Source: G963663525 sp963663525 (GTDB lineage: Bacteria > Myxococcota_A > SURF-8 > G963663525). From it: 64,000 bases of DNA. This document shows, piece after piece, positions 34,965 through 43,185 of this stretch. How positions within the stretch are numbered: the stretch's first letter is position 1; each line of letters opens with the position of its first letter. The translations under genes were made by a program, and so were the position numbers. The stretch lies in NCBI GenBank assembly GCA_963663525.2, contig CAXXHC010000004.1:124001-188000 (forward strand), in the 5' to 3' direction. Below the pieces are notes generated by a model. That model saw only the letters and a program-made list of their open reading frames with translations. It made no database searches and was not told the origin of the DNA.

Positions 34965-35040
34965 AAAGTGACCCATTCGTCACTTTATCGTAAATCGGAG
35001 CGGAAGGATGTCAAGCTAAAAATGACGTTTTAGTCACTTT
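34965..35040 (-). promoter_or_regulatory. Efflux operon promoter between two TetR-type operators
   Basis: Minus strand -35 TTGACA (35009-35014) and -10 TACGAT (34987-34992), 16 bp apart. Operator 1 at 34965-34986 is a perfect AAAGTGAC-N6-GTCACTTT palindrome just after the -10 box. Operator 2 at 35021-35040 is AATGAC-N6-GTCACTTT just upstream of the -35 box. Both share the (A/G)TGAC-N6-GTCACTT core, so one repressor should bind both. Confidence 0.8.
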
Positions 35041-35089
35041 TTCATTTTTCGCAGCAAAATGAAGGTTTCTGCATTTATTTTGACGGAGG

Positions 35090-35158
35090 AGTAGGTCGGA
35101 TAACTTGTTATCCGACGACGAAATCGGGCATGTCGGGTAAAGCAATTAGCCCGACCTT
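35090..35158. repeat. Hairpin module D, solitary copy
   Basis: Nearly identical, base for base, to the module at 28589-28658: AGTAGGTCGG start, TCGGATAAC/GTTATCCGA stem, GTCGGGTAA arm and CCGACC end. No flanking duplication. It separates the efflux operon from the convergent end of the SGNH gene region; 35159-35238 shows nothing further. Confidence 0.75.
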
Positions 35159-35238
35159 GCAAAACGTTCGCGAAAATCTCGTGTCCCTATTCTTTGACAG
35201 ATATTGGCCTGTTGCGAAATCGAGTGGAAAGAACGGAA

Positions 35239-36375
35239 TCAAGGTTCTGATGGTGCCAATTCTCGTTGGAGAAATTCGTGCAGCTTTTCCCCGACAAGGC
35301 GGTGTCCGTGCACGTTGAGGTGGCGATCGATGCGGAAATAGGGCTCTTTCTCACTTTTTTGCAATGCTTCGCCGGGATCGATCACGGAGACGCCCAGCGC
35401 GTCACACATTTTCAAAAAGCGGGATCGGGGTAGGGAAACGTCCAAAGTTTCAGGGGCTTGCCCGGTTTGTTCGAGGATGGCCTGCCAGCGATTCGGGCGG
35501 ACTTCGGCGTCGGTGGGAATGTACAGCGCCGTCAGCTTTGCATTGTGATTTTTCGCAAGTGTTTTCAACTGGTTGAAAGAGTTTGCAACCTCTTTCCAAC
35601 CGCGCTCGACTTCCTCGTCTCTATTCACCGAAAACAGGTTCCATTCTTTTCCCGCGTGCGAGGCGACACCCAGCCAGAGTTCTCGTTGCCCGATCAGAAA
35701 ATCCCGCAGCGGAGCAGGCAACATGGGAACCAGGGCATCCGTGAAAAAGCGGTACAGTCGGATTTTCTTGCGCCACGGCATCGTTTCGGCGAAGGCCTGG
35801 CCGTGGGCGAGTTTCTCTCGCTGGGCTTTGGCGCGCGGATCGTGAAACAAAAGCGTGTCGAAGAGGTCGTTTCCACTGTAAAAAGCGATCACCACGACAT
35901 CCGGCTTCAGGGTTCCGATACGGCTCTTGGCGACTTCTACCTGCTGAGCCGATCCCCAGCTTGGGCACGCGGCGTTGTAAATCGCCGCCTTGGGAAACGT
36001 TTTCGACAGCCTCTCTCGGGCGACGGCGTAAAACATCTCGTTGTCCTGCACTCCCTGTCCGAAAGCGAACGAATCCCCCAGGCCGAGGACTCGGGGAGAG
36101 TCGTCTTCGGTGGGTTCGGGCGAGCGCATCCCGGTGGAGTCGGTGTGGATCGTGTACTGGTATTCCGAACCCCGGATCGTTCCCACCCAATTGGGGCAGA
36201 GCGTTCGTCCTAGGGTTCGGTCCTGGCAATACATCCCTGGCGCTCCCGGAGGATTCCAGGCGATGCGCAGCACGATTTCTGCTGCCAGAAGTCCGAAAAT
36301 CGTGCCGAAAGACATCAATGCGACGGGAAACAGGACGCGCAAGGCCAGCGGCGGAGATGAAGCGGGGCGGGGCAT
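35239..36375 (-). CDS. SGNH-hydrolase-like membrane-anchored protein
   Basis: A 378-residue protein with one N-terminal membrane helix (about 12-35) and an extracytoplasmic SGNH/GDSL-type hydrolase domain: block I GLGDSFAFGQG (about 98), the Asn block FYSGND (about 168), and the C-terminal Asp-His block DRHLNVHGH (about 350). Family members remove or transfer acyl groups on lipids or polysaccharides. It follows the lipoprotein gene by 3 bp in a unit headed by lpxB, so action on an envelope glycan or lipid is plausible but inferred. Confidence 0.75.
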   Translation of the reverse strand: MPRPASSPPLALRVLFPVALMSFGTIFGLLAAEIVLRIAWNPPGAPGMYCQDRTLGRTLCPNWVGTIRGSEYQYTIHTDSTGMRSPEPTEDDSPRVLGLGDSFAFGQGVQDNEMFYAVARERLSKTFPKAAIYNAACPSWGSAQQVEVAKSRIGTLKPDVVVIAFYSGNDLFDTLLFHDPRAKAQREKLAHGQAFAETMPWRKKIRLYRFFTDALVPMLPAPLRDFLIGQRELWLGVASHAGKEWNLFSVNRDEEVERGWKEVANSFNQLKTLAKNHNAKLTALYIPTDAEVRPNRWQAILEQTGQAPETLDVSLPRSRFLKMCDALGVSVIDPGEALQKSEKEPYFRIDRHLNVHGHRLVGEKLHEFLQRELAPSEP

Positions 36376-36378
36376 GGG

Positions 36379-36966
36379 TTACCTCGCGTCCGCGTCCCGG
36401 TTTTTCCGGGAAGTTTCGGGAGGTTGAGGAGTTTTGGAAGATGGCTTCGTCGCGGATTCCTTTTGAATGCGGAACGTGATTCGCACGCTGGACGGACTCC
36501 CGGCCTGGGTCAGCAGCTTTTTTCGCTCGACGTGCAGACGTCCGGATTGTTCGATGATGTCCGAGACTTTCGTAAACTGGACGCCGGGGATGTCGAGCGT
36601 CAACGGCGAATCGATTCCGATTCCGCGAGTGGGCCAGTCGTCCAGGATTTTCGACAACGCGGCATTCAGACGTAGGGCCGTGGAACGCGGATTTTCGGAA
36701 AAGACGGTCATTTCATAGCTGTACTCGGCGATTTTCTGTCCTGCTTTGGGGCGGACGTCCTCGGCAAGGCGGTAGGTTCCATCCGGCGTTTTTTGAGGAG
36801 CTTCCTCGTGGGTAGTGACAGCGGGTGTTTTCGAAGACTTTGCATCTTGGGTCGGAGTGGAGCACTCGGAACAGGCGGCGAACGTGGAAGTCAGACAGAA
36901 GACAAACGCAATAAATAACCGTTTATATGGGATATTGGCGTCAGCAAATTGAAATCGTTTCTTCAT
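36379..36966 (-). CDS. Small lipoprotein of unknown function
   Basis: A 195-residue exported protein with lipobox-like FAACS (Cys about 32), a Thr/Lys/Pro linker, then a compact domain (about 70-170) with no recognised motif and a charged, Arg/Lys/Pro-rich tail. The start codon overlaps the lpxB stop by 4 bp (ATGA) and the end is 3 bp from the SGNH gene, so it is coupled to both. It may be an envelope partner of one of them. A start at a later Met would shorten the N terminus but would lose part of the signal region. Confidence 0.65.
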   Translation of the reverse strand: MKKRFQFADANIPYKRLFIAFVFCLTSTFAACSECSTPTQDAKSSKTPAVTTHEEAPQKTPDGTYRLAEDVRPKAGQKIAEYSYEMTVFSENPRSTALRLNAALSKILDDWPTRGIGIDSPLTLDIPGVQFTKVSDIIEQSGRLHVERKKLLTQAGSPSSVRITFRIQKESATKPSSKTPQPPETSRKNRDADAR

Positions 36967-38102
36967 AACACGCTCTCATGGCCGGTCAATCGTTTCCACA
37001 GGTACGAAGCCACCCTCCGGGCCGGGGGATCGCCCGGAACCGTCAACTCGTCGCGCAGGATTTGCGCCTGTTGGCGACACTTCCATCTGTACCGGGCGTC
37101 GCCCAGGATGTCCAGGGAAACCCGGCAAAGCCTCTCGGAGGTGGCCGCCGGACCGAGGAGTTCCGGCACGGCGCGATGGTCGAGCACGAGGTTGGGAAGG
37201 GCGAAATGGCGTGTCGTGGCAAGACGTTCCACAAGGGCTTCGCTGACGGGATGCGCCCGATGCGCCGCGACCAAAGGAACGCCGCTCAAGGCGATTTCCA
37301 GGGTGGAGGTGCCCAGCTTGCTCCAGGCGAGATCCGCCCGTTTCAGCAATTTTTCCAGGTCGTTACGGGATGCGATGGAGAAACGTTCCCGGTCGGTCAG
37401 GCGCTCGACGAGTTCCCGCTTGCGTTCGGCGGCTACAACGGTACATTTCACTGGACGACCGGCCTGTTTTCGGAGCAACTCGGCGGCTTCAGCGTACCAG
37501 GAGAGATTTCGTGCAATCTCGTGGTTCCGGCTGCCCGGAAAAAGCAGAATGTTCCACGAAGACCCGCCATGCCGTTTTTCATCGATAAGAGAAATCGTTC
37601 GTGCCAGGGGATGGCCGATGCACTCGGCGGCCACGCCGTGTTCGCGAAGAAAACGGGTTTCGAAAGGAAACAGGGAAAACACCTTGTCGTAGGCGTGAAG
37701 CTGTTTCAGGCGTCCCTTGCGCCAGGCCCAAACCTGTGGGGGCACGACACAGACCGTCGGAACTCGGCGACGCCGAAGCAGAGGCAGCAGCAGGCGTTGA
37801 AGCTCCGGGGCGTCCACCATCAGGGCGAGGTCCGGGGTTCGTCGCCCGAGATGTCCGCGCAGGTCGAGGATGTGGCTCGCGAGGCGTCCGAGAACGGGAA
37901 GCAGTTCGACGAGTCCCGCGCCTTCAACGTCGTCAAGCGTCTTTAAAGGTTCCAGTCCTTCCGCTAGCACGTGGGGACCGCCGATGCCGAAAATGCTTGT
38001 TTTTTCATGGAGTTTTTCTGAAATGGCTCGGAATTCGTACAGGATTTCGGCGGCGAGACGGTCGCCGGAGGATTCTCCGATACTGACGAACAAACGGTGC
38101 AT
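36963..38102 (-). CDS. lpxB: Lipid-A-disaccharide synthase
   Basis: LpxB joins UDP-diacylglucosamine and lipid X to make the beta-1,6 disaccharide of lipid A, at the inner face of the cytoplasmic membrane. The 379-residue product from ATG 38102 has the normal length. Motifs: SIGESSGDRLAAEI at the N terminus, GIGGPHVLAEGLEPL, VCVVPPQVWAWRKGRL, GHPLARTI, LFPGSRNHEI and the nucleotide-sugar site SKLGTSTLEIALSGVPLV. AAGGA lies 7 bp before this ATG; the longer frame is rejected. It shows that the organism makes lipopolysaccharide. The other lpx genes are not in the window. Confidence 0.94.
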   Translation of the reverse strand: MHRLFVSIGESSGDRLAAEILYEFRAISEKLHEKTSIFGIGGPHVLAEGLEPLKTLDDVEGAGLVELLPVLGRLASHILDLRGHLGRRTPDLALMVDAPELQRLLLPLLRRRRVPTVCVVPPQVWAWRKGRLKQLHAYDKVFSLFPFETRFLREHGVAAECIGHPLARTISLIDEKRHGGSSWNILLFPGSRNHEIARNLSWYAEAAELLRKQAGRPVKCTVVAAERKRELVERLTDRERFSIASRNDLEKLLKRADLAWSKLGTSTLEIALSGVPLVAAHRAHPVSEALVERLATTRHFALPNLVLDHRAVPELLGPAATSERLCRVSLDILGDARYRWKCRQQAQILRDELTVPGDPPARRVASYLWKRLTGHESVL

Positions 38103-38149
38103 TCGTGGTTCCTTCCGGCAGCTTTTCGCTTCGTTTTTTCGAAACGAGA

Positions 38150-38178
38150 TTGCCAGTGTGAAAGCCAGACTATAAGAT
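38150..38178 (+). promoter_or_regulatory. Sigma70-like promoter of add
   Basis: TTGCCA (38150-38155) and TAAGAT (38173-38178) with 17 bp between, about 65 bp before the add ATG. Confidence 0.4.
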
Positions 38179-38245
38179 AGGATGTCTTGTGTCCACGTTA
38201 CGTTCGCGTCCTTTGAACCTCGGACGCGAAAAGGAGAGCTTCCCC

Positions 38246-39319
38246 ATGGCCGAAACGCTACAACGCGACGACCTGCTGCAACTGCCGAAAGTCGATCTGC
38301 ACGTGCATCTCGACGGTTCCCTGCGACTGGAAACGCTGCTCGAACTGGCGGAAAAACAGGGGATCGAGTTGCCTGCAAACGATCCCGACGCCTTGAAAAA
38401 ACGCCTGCATCTGGGCGAGCGTTGCAAGGATCTCAACCAGTACCTCGAAGCCTTCGCGTACACGACAGCCGTCATGCAGGACGAAGCCTCGTTGGAACGC
38501 ATTGCTTACGAACTGGCTCAGGACTGCGCCGGGGAGAACATCCGCTATTTCGAGGTGCGCTTCGCGCCCAACCTGCACATCAACAAAGGGCTGAGCTTGC
38601 AAACGGTGATGGACTCGGTGCTGGCCGGTCTCAAACGCGGGGAAGAGGATTTCGGCGTGTCGTCGGCGCTGATCGTCTGCGGCATCCGCAACATGAGCCC
38701 GGAAATCAGCTATCGTCTGGCGCAATTGACCGCCTCGTACAAGAGTAGGGGCGTGGTAGGTTTCGATCTTGCGGGCGCGGAATTCAGCAATCCGGCCAAA
38801 CACCATATCAAGGCGTTTTATTACATCGTCAACCACAATATCAATTGTACGGTACATGCGGGAGAAGCGTACGGCGCGGAATCCATTCACCAGGCGATTC
38901 ATTACAACCACGCCCACCGTATCGGCCACGGAACGCGCCTGTTCGAAGACGACGACCTCGCCGATTACATCAACGACCACCGTATTCCGTTGGAAGTCTG
39001 TCTTAAATCCAACGTACAGACCGGCGCGGTGCAAAGCATAGAATATCATCCGTTTCCTAAGTATTTGCAGCGCGGTATCCGTGTGACCATCAACACCGAC
39101 AACCGCCTGATCACCGACACAACCGTCACGGACGAACTGCTGCTGGCGTACGAGTCCTTCGGGTTTTCCATGCTGACGCTGAAGAAAATCATCCTGAACG
39201 GCTTCAAGTCGATGTTCCAGCCCTACAAAGTACGCAAACGCTGGTTGGGAAAAGTGCGGAAAGAACTGGGCCTCGAAGAGTTTTACACGCCTGATTTCGG
39301 CACGTTGGAGGAAAAATAG
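38246..39319 (+). CDS. add: Adenosine deaminase
   Basis: A 357-residue zinc amidohydrolase that converts adenosine to inosine in purine salvage. Zinc and active-site residues: DLHVHLDGS (HxH), the HAGEAYG motif with the His ligand and catalytic Glu, HRIGHGTRL, and TINTDNRLITDT, where the second Asp of the mammalian TDD motif is Asn, as in the actinobacterial-type adenosine deaminases. ATG 38246 follows AAGGAGAG by 8 bp; the longer frame lacks a ribosome site. It is divergent from lpxB and probably transcribed alone. Confidence 0.92.
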   Translation: MAETLQRDDLLQLPKVDLHVHLDGSLRLETLLELAEKQGIELPANDPDALKKRLHLGERCKDLNQYLEAFAYTTAVMQDEASLERIAYELAQDCAGENIRYFEVRFAPNLHINKGLSLQTVMDSVLAGLKRGEEDFGVSSALIVCGIRNMSPEISYRLAQLTASYKSRGVVGFDLAGAEFSNPAKHHIKAFYYIVNHNINCTVHAGEAYGAESIHQAIHYNHAHRIGHGTRLFEDDDLADYINDHRIPLEVCLKSNVQTGAVQSIEYHPFPKYLQRGIRVTINTDNRLITDTTVTDELLLAYESFGFSMLTLKKIILNGFKSMFQPYKVRKRWLGKVRKELGLEEFYTPDFGTLEEK

Positions 39320-39336
39320 GACGGAATCGTTCCAAT

Positions 39337-39623
39337 TCAATGGAACGATGTAACGGGGTCGATTTCGCGTTTCGGTCTGGCTTTTGCCAGATCATATGCC
39401 ACTTGGAGGTTCATCCAGAATTCCGGCGTCGTTTTAAGCGCGCGAGCGAAAAGCCAAGCCGATTCAGGTGTAACCCCTCGTTTGCCTCGAACGATCTCGT
39501 TGCCCCTTTGCAATGGAATGCCGATATGGCGAGAGAATGCCGATTGGGTCAGTTTCATCGGTTTTAAAATTCTTCCAGAAGGATTTCGCCAGGATGTGTC
39601 GGAATACGATGTTCGGGAAGCAT
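39337..39623 (-). pseudogene. Frameshifted HigA-type antitoxin gene
   Basis: The original start is ATG 39623 with AGGAG 8 bp upstream: the first frame reads HPGEILLEEF, then stops at TAA. After a -1 shift in the TTTT run (39567-39570) the second frame continues LKPMKLTQSAFSRHIG and goes through the XRE helix-turn-helix (NEIVRGKRGVTPESA) to the HigA end (FWMNLQVAYDLAKA). Together they make a complete HigA of about 94 residues. One T is missing, so the gene is broken unless ribosomes or polymerase slip. Immediately upstream, on the same strand, only the last codons of a HigB-like toxin remain (TDYHE and stop, 39634-39651). Confidence 0.8.
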
Positions 39624-39650
39624 GATCGGTCTCCTATTCATGATAGTCTG

Positions 39651-39825
39651 TTATTAACCTGGCACTTAAAACATGCAGGATGCTTACCGAGCAAAATCAT
39701 CTACGCTCATCCCGAGTAGGCGACGTAAGTCGCCGTATCGAGGGACCCTTCGATACGATTTCGCTTCGCGAAATCACTCAGGGTGAGCGACGAAAAGCCT
39801 TAGGTTTTAAGTGCCAGTTTAATAA
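39651..39825. mobile_element. MITE-like element T5 carrying hairpin module A
   Basis: Inverted ends TTATTAA(C/A)CTGGCACTTAAAAC (about 22 bp, one or two mismatches) surround module A (39705-39789). No target duplication was found. It lies where the toxin gene of the higBA pair should be. The same interior occurs in an element with unrelated ends at 20591-20763. Confidence 0.7.
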
Positions 39826-39961
39826 ATTCATTACCATGGTAACTTGATTTGAGTAAAATATAAACACCCTGATTTCAATTGAAACTTACTCCAAAATTTC
39901 CCTTCACGAAGTCTCAGTGAACGAGAACTTCCGCGTAAAGATTTTCGAATTCTCCTTTCCC

Positions 39962-39991
39962 TTGACTTCGATCCTATCCCTTTTATATGAT
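39962..39991 (+). promoter_or_regulatory. Sigma70-like promoter of the glycan cluster
   Basis: TTGACT (39962-39967) and TATGAT (39986-39991) with 18 bp between, 66 bp before the methyltransferase ATG. I see no gene between 39826 and 40057; an antisense frame there has no family match. Confidence 0.5.
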
Positions 39992-40057
39992 GCGTGACTT
40001 CGTAGGCGCTTACATTGTGTAGAACCTCATTCATTACGCCGAAGGACGAGGGACGAG

Positions 40058-40834
40058 ATGGACAAATGCGATAAATGCGGCAGGGAGTGGAAACAAGCCG
40101 AAGTCTGCGTCCAGGATCGCGTGTCCGAGGATTACGAGGAAAAGCGCTATCTGCTTCCCCATTCCCGCTGTTACCACACCCGCTGGACCGAAAGAATGGT
40201 CGAAATGCTCTCCCCGGAGGCGCGCGAAGGCCGGATTCTCGACAACGGTTGCGGCAACGGAATTCTGGGGTTCGTCTACCCGGATTGGAAGGAACGCATT
40301 ACGGGGCTCGACATCTCGCCGATGATGATCGAAAAAGCGAAACTCAGGCTGGGAGAAGCGATCGTGGGCGACAGCGAAAATCTTCCCTTCGAAGACGGGA
40401 CGTTTTCCGCCGTCATCGCCCGTTCTTTGCTGCATCATCTTCCCGATCCGAGGCAGGGTATCGAGGAAATGGCGCGGGTGCTCGCCCCCGGTGGGGAAAT
40501 GGTGGTGGCTGACACCAACAAGTCCGTACTTAGTGAACTGCCTCGCAAAATCGCCAATCATGGCGAGCATTTTTCCGACGACCACCGCAACATGAACGCC
40601 AACGAGCTGGTGCGCGAAATCGGTAGGAAATTCGACGTGAAACACGTGGAATTTTTCGGCTACGTCGCCTATCCGCTCTGTGGATTCCCGGATCTGATCG
40701 ATTTTTCGAAATATCTGCCCATAACTACGCAATTCACCGAAAAACTTGTCGATTTCGACCGTTTAATCGGAAAAGTTCCGGGGATTCGCCGCCTGGGCTG
40801 GGGCATTTACGTACACGGAGTGAAACGAACCTGA
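40058..40834 (+). CDS. Class I SAM-dependent methyltransferase with N-terminal zinc-ribbon-like motif
   Basis: A 258-residue cytoplasmic methyltransferase of the UbiE/Methyltransf_11 type: motif I ILDNGCGNGILG, an acidic loop GLDISPMMIEKA, the NLPFEDGTFSAVIARSLLHHL segment, and RVLAPGGEMVVAD. The first residues carry CDKC, possibly half of a metal site. It is the first gene of a five-gene, same-strand cluster with 14-35 bp gaps (radical SAM, GT2, flippase-like and GT39-like proteins), so its substrate is probably a sugar or lipid carrier of that pathway. Confidence 0.85.
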   Translation: MDKCDKCGREWKQAEVCVQDRVSEDYEEKRYLLPHSRCYHTRWTERMVEMLSPEAREGRILDNGCGNGILGFVYPDWKERITGLDISPMMIEKAKLRLGEAIVGDSENLPFEDGTFSAVIARSLLHHLPDPRQGIEEMARVLAPGGEMVVADTNKSVLSELPRKIANHGEHFSDDHRNMNANELVREIGRKFDVKHVEFFGYVAYPLCGFPDLIDFSKYLPITTQFTEKLVDFDRLIGKVPGIRRLGWGIYVHGVKRT

Positions 40835-40848
40835 AGGACAATCGAACC

Positions 40849-42273
40849 ATGTTGGACATTCTTTTCATCAATCCACCGTCGCCCGACGAATACATTTATA
40901 TTCGCGACGTCAACCGTTCGGGACGTCGCAGCAGCGAACGGACGATCTGGCCCCAGACGTCTCTGGCCTATCCTGCCGCGATCATGCGCGAGGCGGGCTA
41001 CAGCGTCGATCTCATCGACTGCATCGCCAGCGGCCTCGACTGGGAGTTCGTCAAGCAGTATCTCGTCGAGCATCGGCCCCGGTGGATCGTCACCAACCCG
41101 ATCAGTTCCATCGTCAGCAACGACCTGATGGCCTCTTACTACGGCAAAACCGTGGGGGCGAAGTCCATCGCCTGCGGTCCGCACGTCACGGCCCTGCCGG
41201 AAGCCACGCTGAACGAGTACCCATCGCTGGATTACGTGGTCTGCCGCGAGATCGAGGGCAGCATCCGGGAGTTGATCGACACGGTGGAGAATCAAGGCGA
41301 CCTTTACGCGGTCAAAGGCATCGCGTTTCGCGACGAAAACGGCGAAGCGGTCGTGACCGAAGAACGGCCTTATATCGAGGACTTGGACAGCCTGCCGATT
41401 CCCGCGCACGACCTGTTGCCGGTGGAGAAGCACCGGCTGCCGTTCATCGGCAGCAACTACACTTTCGTGCTGCATTCGCGGGGCTGTCCGTATCCCTGCA
41501 ACTACTGCCGCCAGCCGATCATGTGGGGACGCCGCGTGCGCAAACGCTCGGCGGAGTCGATTTACAAGGAACTGGTGCATCTGGGGACGCTGGGCGTGAA
41601 CAACATCATGTTCCACTCGGACACCTTCACCATCGACAAGCAAATTGTACTCGATCTATGCGGAATGATTGTGGAAAACGGCCTCAAGGTGCGCTGGATC
41701 TGCAACAGCCGCGTGGACACCGTGGACGAGGAAATGCTGGGATGGATGAAACGTGCCGGATGCTGGATGATCGCCTACGGCATCGAATCCGGTGACGACG
41801 ACGTGCTTAAATCGGTGGAGAAAGGCGGCAAGGCGTCGGTCGAAAAGGCACGGCAAACGGTCGAGGCCACCAAGAAGGCGGGCATCAAGGTGTGGGGATA
41901 TTTCATCATGGGATTGCTCGGCGACACGAAGCAATCGATGGAACGCACGATGAATTTCGCCTGCGAGTTGCCGCTCGATCTCGCCAACTTCGCCGTGGCG
42001 GCGCCGTATCCCGGGACGAAATTCAACAAAATCGCCAAGGAAAACGGCTGGTTGCTTTCGACGAGCTGGGAAGACTTCGACCAGAACTATTCCGCTGTGG
42101 TCCAGTACGATCATCTTTCCACCGATGACGTCCGGGCGGCGATCCGCAAAGCCTACATGAAGTTTTATCTTCATCCCAAACGGGCTTTCCGAACCATGAA
42201 AATGATCGGCAATCCGGAGGAAATGGGCCAGTTGATCCGCATCGCGGGCGACCACCTGAAGATCTGGAGCTGA
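40849..42273 (+). CDS. B12-binding-domain radical SAM protein
   Basis: A 474-residue protein. Residues 1-160 look like a cobalamin-binding Rossmann domain (FINPPSPDE at the N terminus, PAAIMREAGYSVDLID), without the DxHxxG base-off His motif. The radical SAM domain begins near residue 205 with the iron-sulfur ligands SRGCPYPCNYCRQPIMWG (CxxxCxxC), followed by YGIESGDDDVLKSVEKG. Such enzymes often methylate unactivated carbons or rearrange lipids and sugars. It lies 14 bp after the methyltransferase gene in the glycan cluster; the exact reaction cannot be told. Confidence 0.85.
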   Translation: MLDILFINPPSPDEYIYIRDVNRSGRRSSERTIWPQTSLAYPAAIMREAGYSVDLIDCIASGLDWEFVKQYLVEHRPRWIVTNPISSIVSNDLMASYYGKTVGAKSIACGPHVTALPEATLNEYPSLDYVVCREIEGSIRELIDTVENQGDLYAVKGIAFRDENGEAVVTEERPYIEDLDSLPIPAHDLLPVEKHRLPFIGSNYTFVLHSRGCPYPCNYCRQPIMWGRRVRKRSAESIYKELVHLGTLGVNNIMFHSDTFTIDKQIVLDLCGMIVENGLKVRWICNSRVDTVDEEMLGWMKRAGCWMIAYGIESGDDDVLKSVEKGGKASVEKARQTVEATKKAGIKVWGYFIMGLLGDTKQSMERTMNFACELPLDLANFAVAAPYPGTKFNKIAKENGWLLSTSWEDFDQNYSAVVQYDHLSTDDVRAAIRKAYMKFYLHPKRAFRTMKMIGNPEEMGQLIRIAGDHLKIWS

Positions 42274-42303
42274 TTCGAGACGAACCGATTCGAGAGAAAT
42301 CCG

Positions 42304-43182
42304 ATGGACGATCAGAACCTTAGCCTTTCGATCATCATTCCCGCCTACAACGAAGAGGTCGGCATTCGCCGGGTGCTGGAAAAACTGGTGCCGATCGCCG
42401 AAGAGTGCGAGTGGCCGATTTTCGTGGTGGACGACGGTTCCAGCGACGGCACCGCCGACGTCGTGCGGGAGTTCGAATACTGTACACTGCTTCAGCAGCC
42501 GTACAACAAAGGATACGGAGCCGCAGTGAAGGCCGGCGCGCGCCACGCGGAGACCGAGTTCATCATGATGCTCGACTCCGACGGGCAGCACAACCCGGAC
42601 GACATCCCGAAAATGATCGAGGATGCCGAGCAATACGACATGGTGGTCGGCGTGCGTCAGAAGGGTTCCGACGTGCAATTGAGCCGTATGCCGGGCAAAA
42701 AGGTGCTTTCTTTGACGGCCAATTATCTTTCCGGCGTCACGATTCCCGATCTCAACTGCGGATTCCGGGTGATCCGCCTGAAAGCGTTCAAAGAATTCCT
42801 GCACATCTATCCCAACGGTTTTTCGATTTCGACCACCAGCACGATGGCTTTCCTGTTGGGCGGCTATTCGATCAAGTGGGTTCCGATCAACACCTTCGAA
42901 CGTCTGGGGCGTAAAAGCAACGTCAACATGGTTCGCGACGGCTTGCAGACCATCATGCTGATTATCCGCTCCGTCGCGCTGTTCAACCCGCTCAAGATTT
43001 TCCTCCCGGCTAGTTTTTTAGTCGTGGTTTTCGGGATGCTGTACGCCGTGTTCGGAGTGTTCGCCTACGGGCGTTTTCCCAATACCGCCGTGGTCATCAC
43101 CGTTTTCGGATTTCTGCTGTTTTTCTTCGGCATCCTCGCGGATCTGATTTCGATGATTCGGCGGGGCTCGCCGGGAGATTAG
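42304..43182 (+). CDS. Family 2 glycosyltransferase, polyprenyl-phosphate-sugar type
   Basis: A 292-residue GT2 enzyme: SIIIPAYNEEVGIRRV, VDDGSSDGTADVV, and the metal/nucleotide DSDGQHNPDDI motif (DxD) near residue 98, followed by two C-terminal membrane helices (about 235-285). This layout matches dolichol/undecaprenyl-phosphate sugar synthases such as DPM1 and ArnC-like enzymes, which load a sugar onto a lipid carrier at the inner membrane. The product would feed the downstream GT39-like enzyme, which uses lipid-linked sugars. Confidence 0.88.
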   Translation: MDDQNLSLSIIIPAYNEEVGIRRVLEKLVPIAEECEWPIFVVDDGSSDGTADVVREFEYCTLLQQPYNKGYGAAVKAGARHAETEFIMMLDSDGQHNPDDIPKMIEDAEQYDMVVGVRQKGSDVQLSRMPGKKVLSLTANYLSGVTIPDLNCGFRVIRLKAFKEFLHIYPNGFSISTTSTMAFLLGGYSIKWVPINTFERLGRKSNVNMVRDGLQTIMLIIRSVALFNPLKIFLPASFLVVVFGMLYAVFGVFAYGRFPNTAVVITVFGFLLFFFGILADLISMIRRGSPGD

Positions 43183-43185
43183 CCG

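Noticed and set aside
39831..40034. 67-codon minus-strand frame as a remaining HigB toxin
   Set aside because: No RelE/HigB motifs were found in any frame of this stretch; only the TDYHE end next to higA fits.
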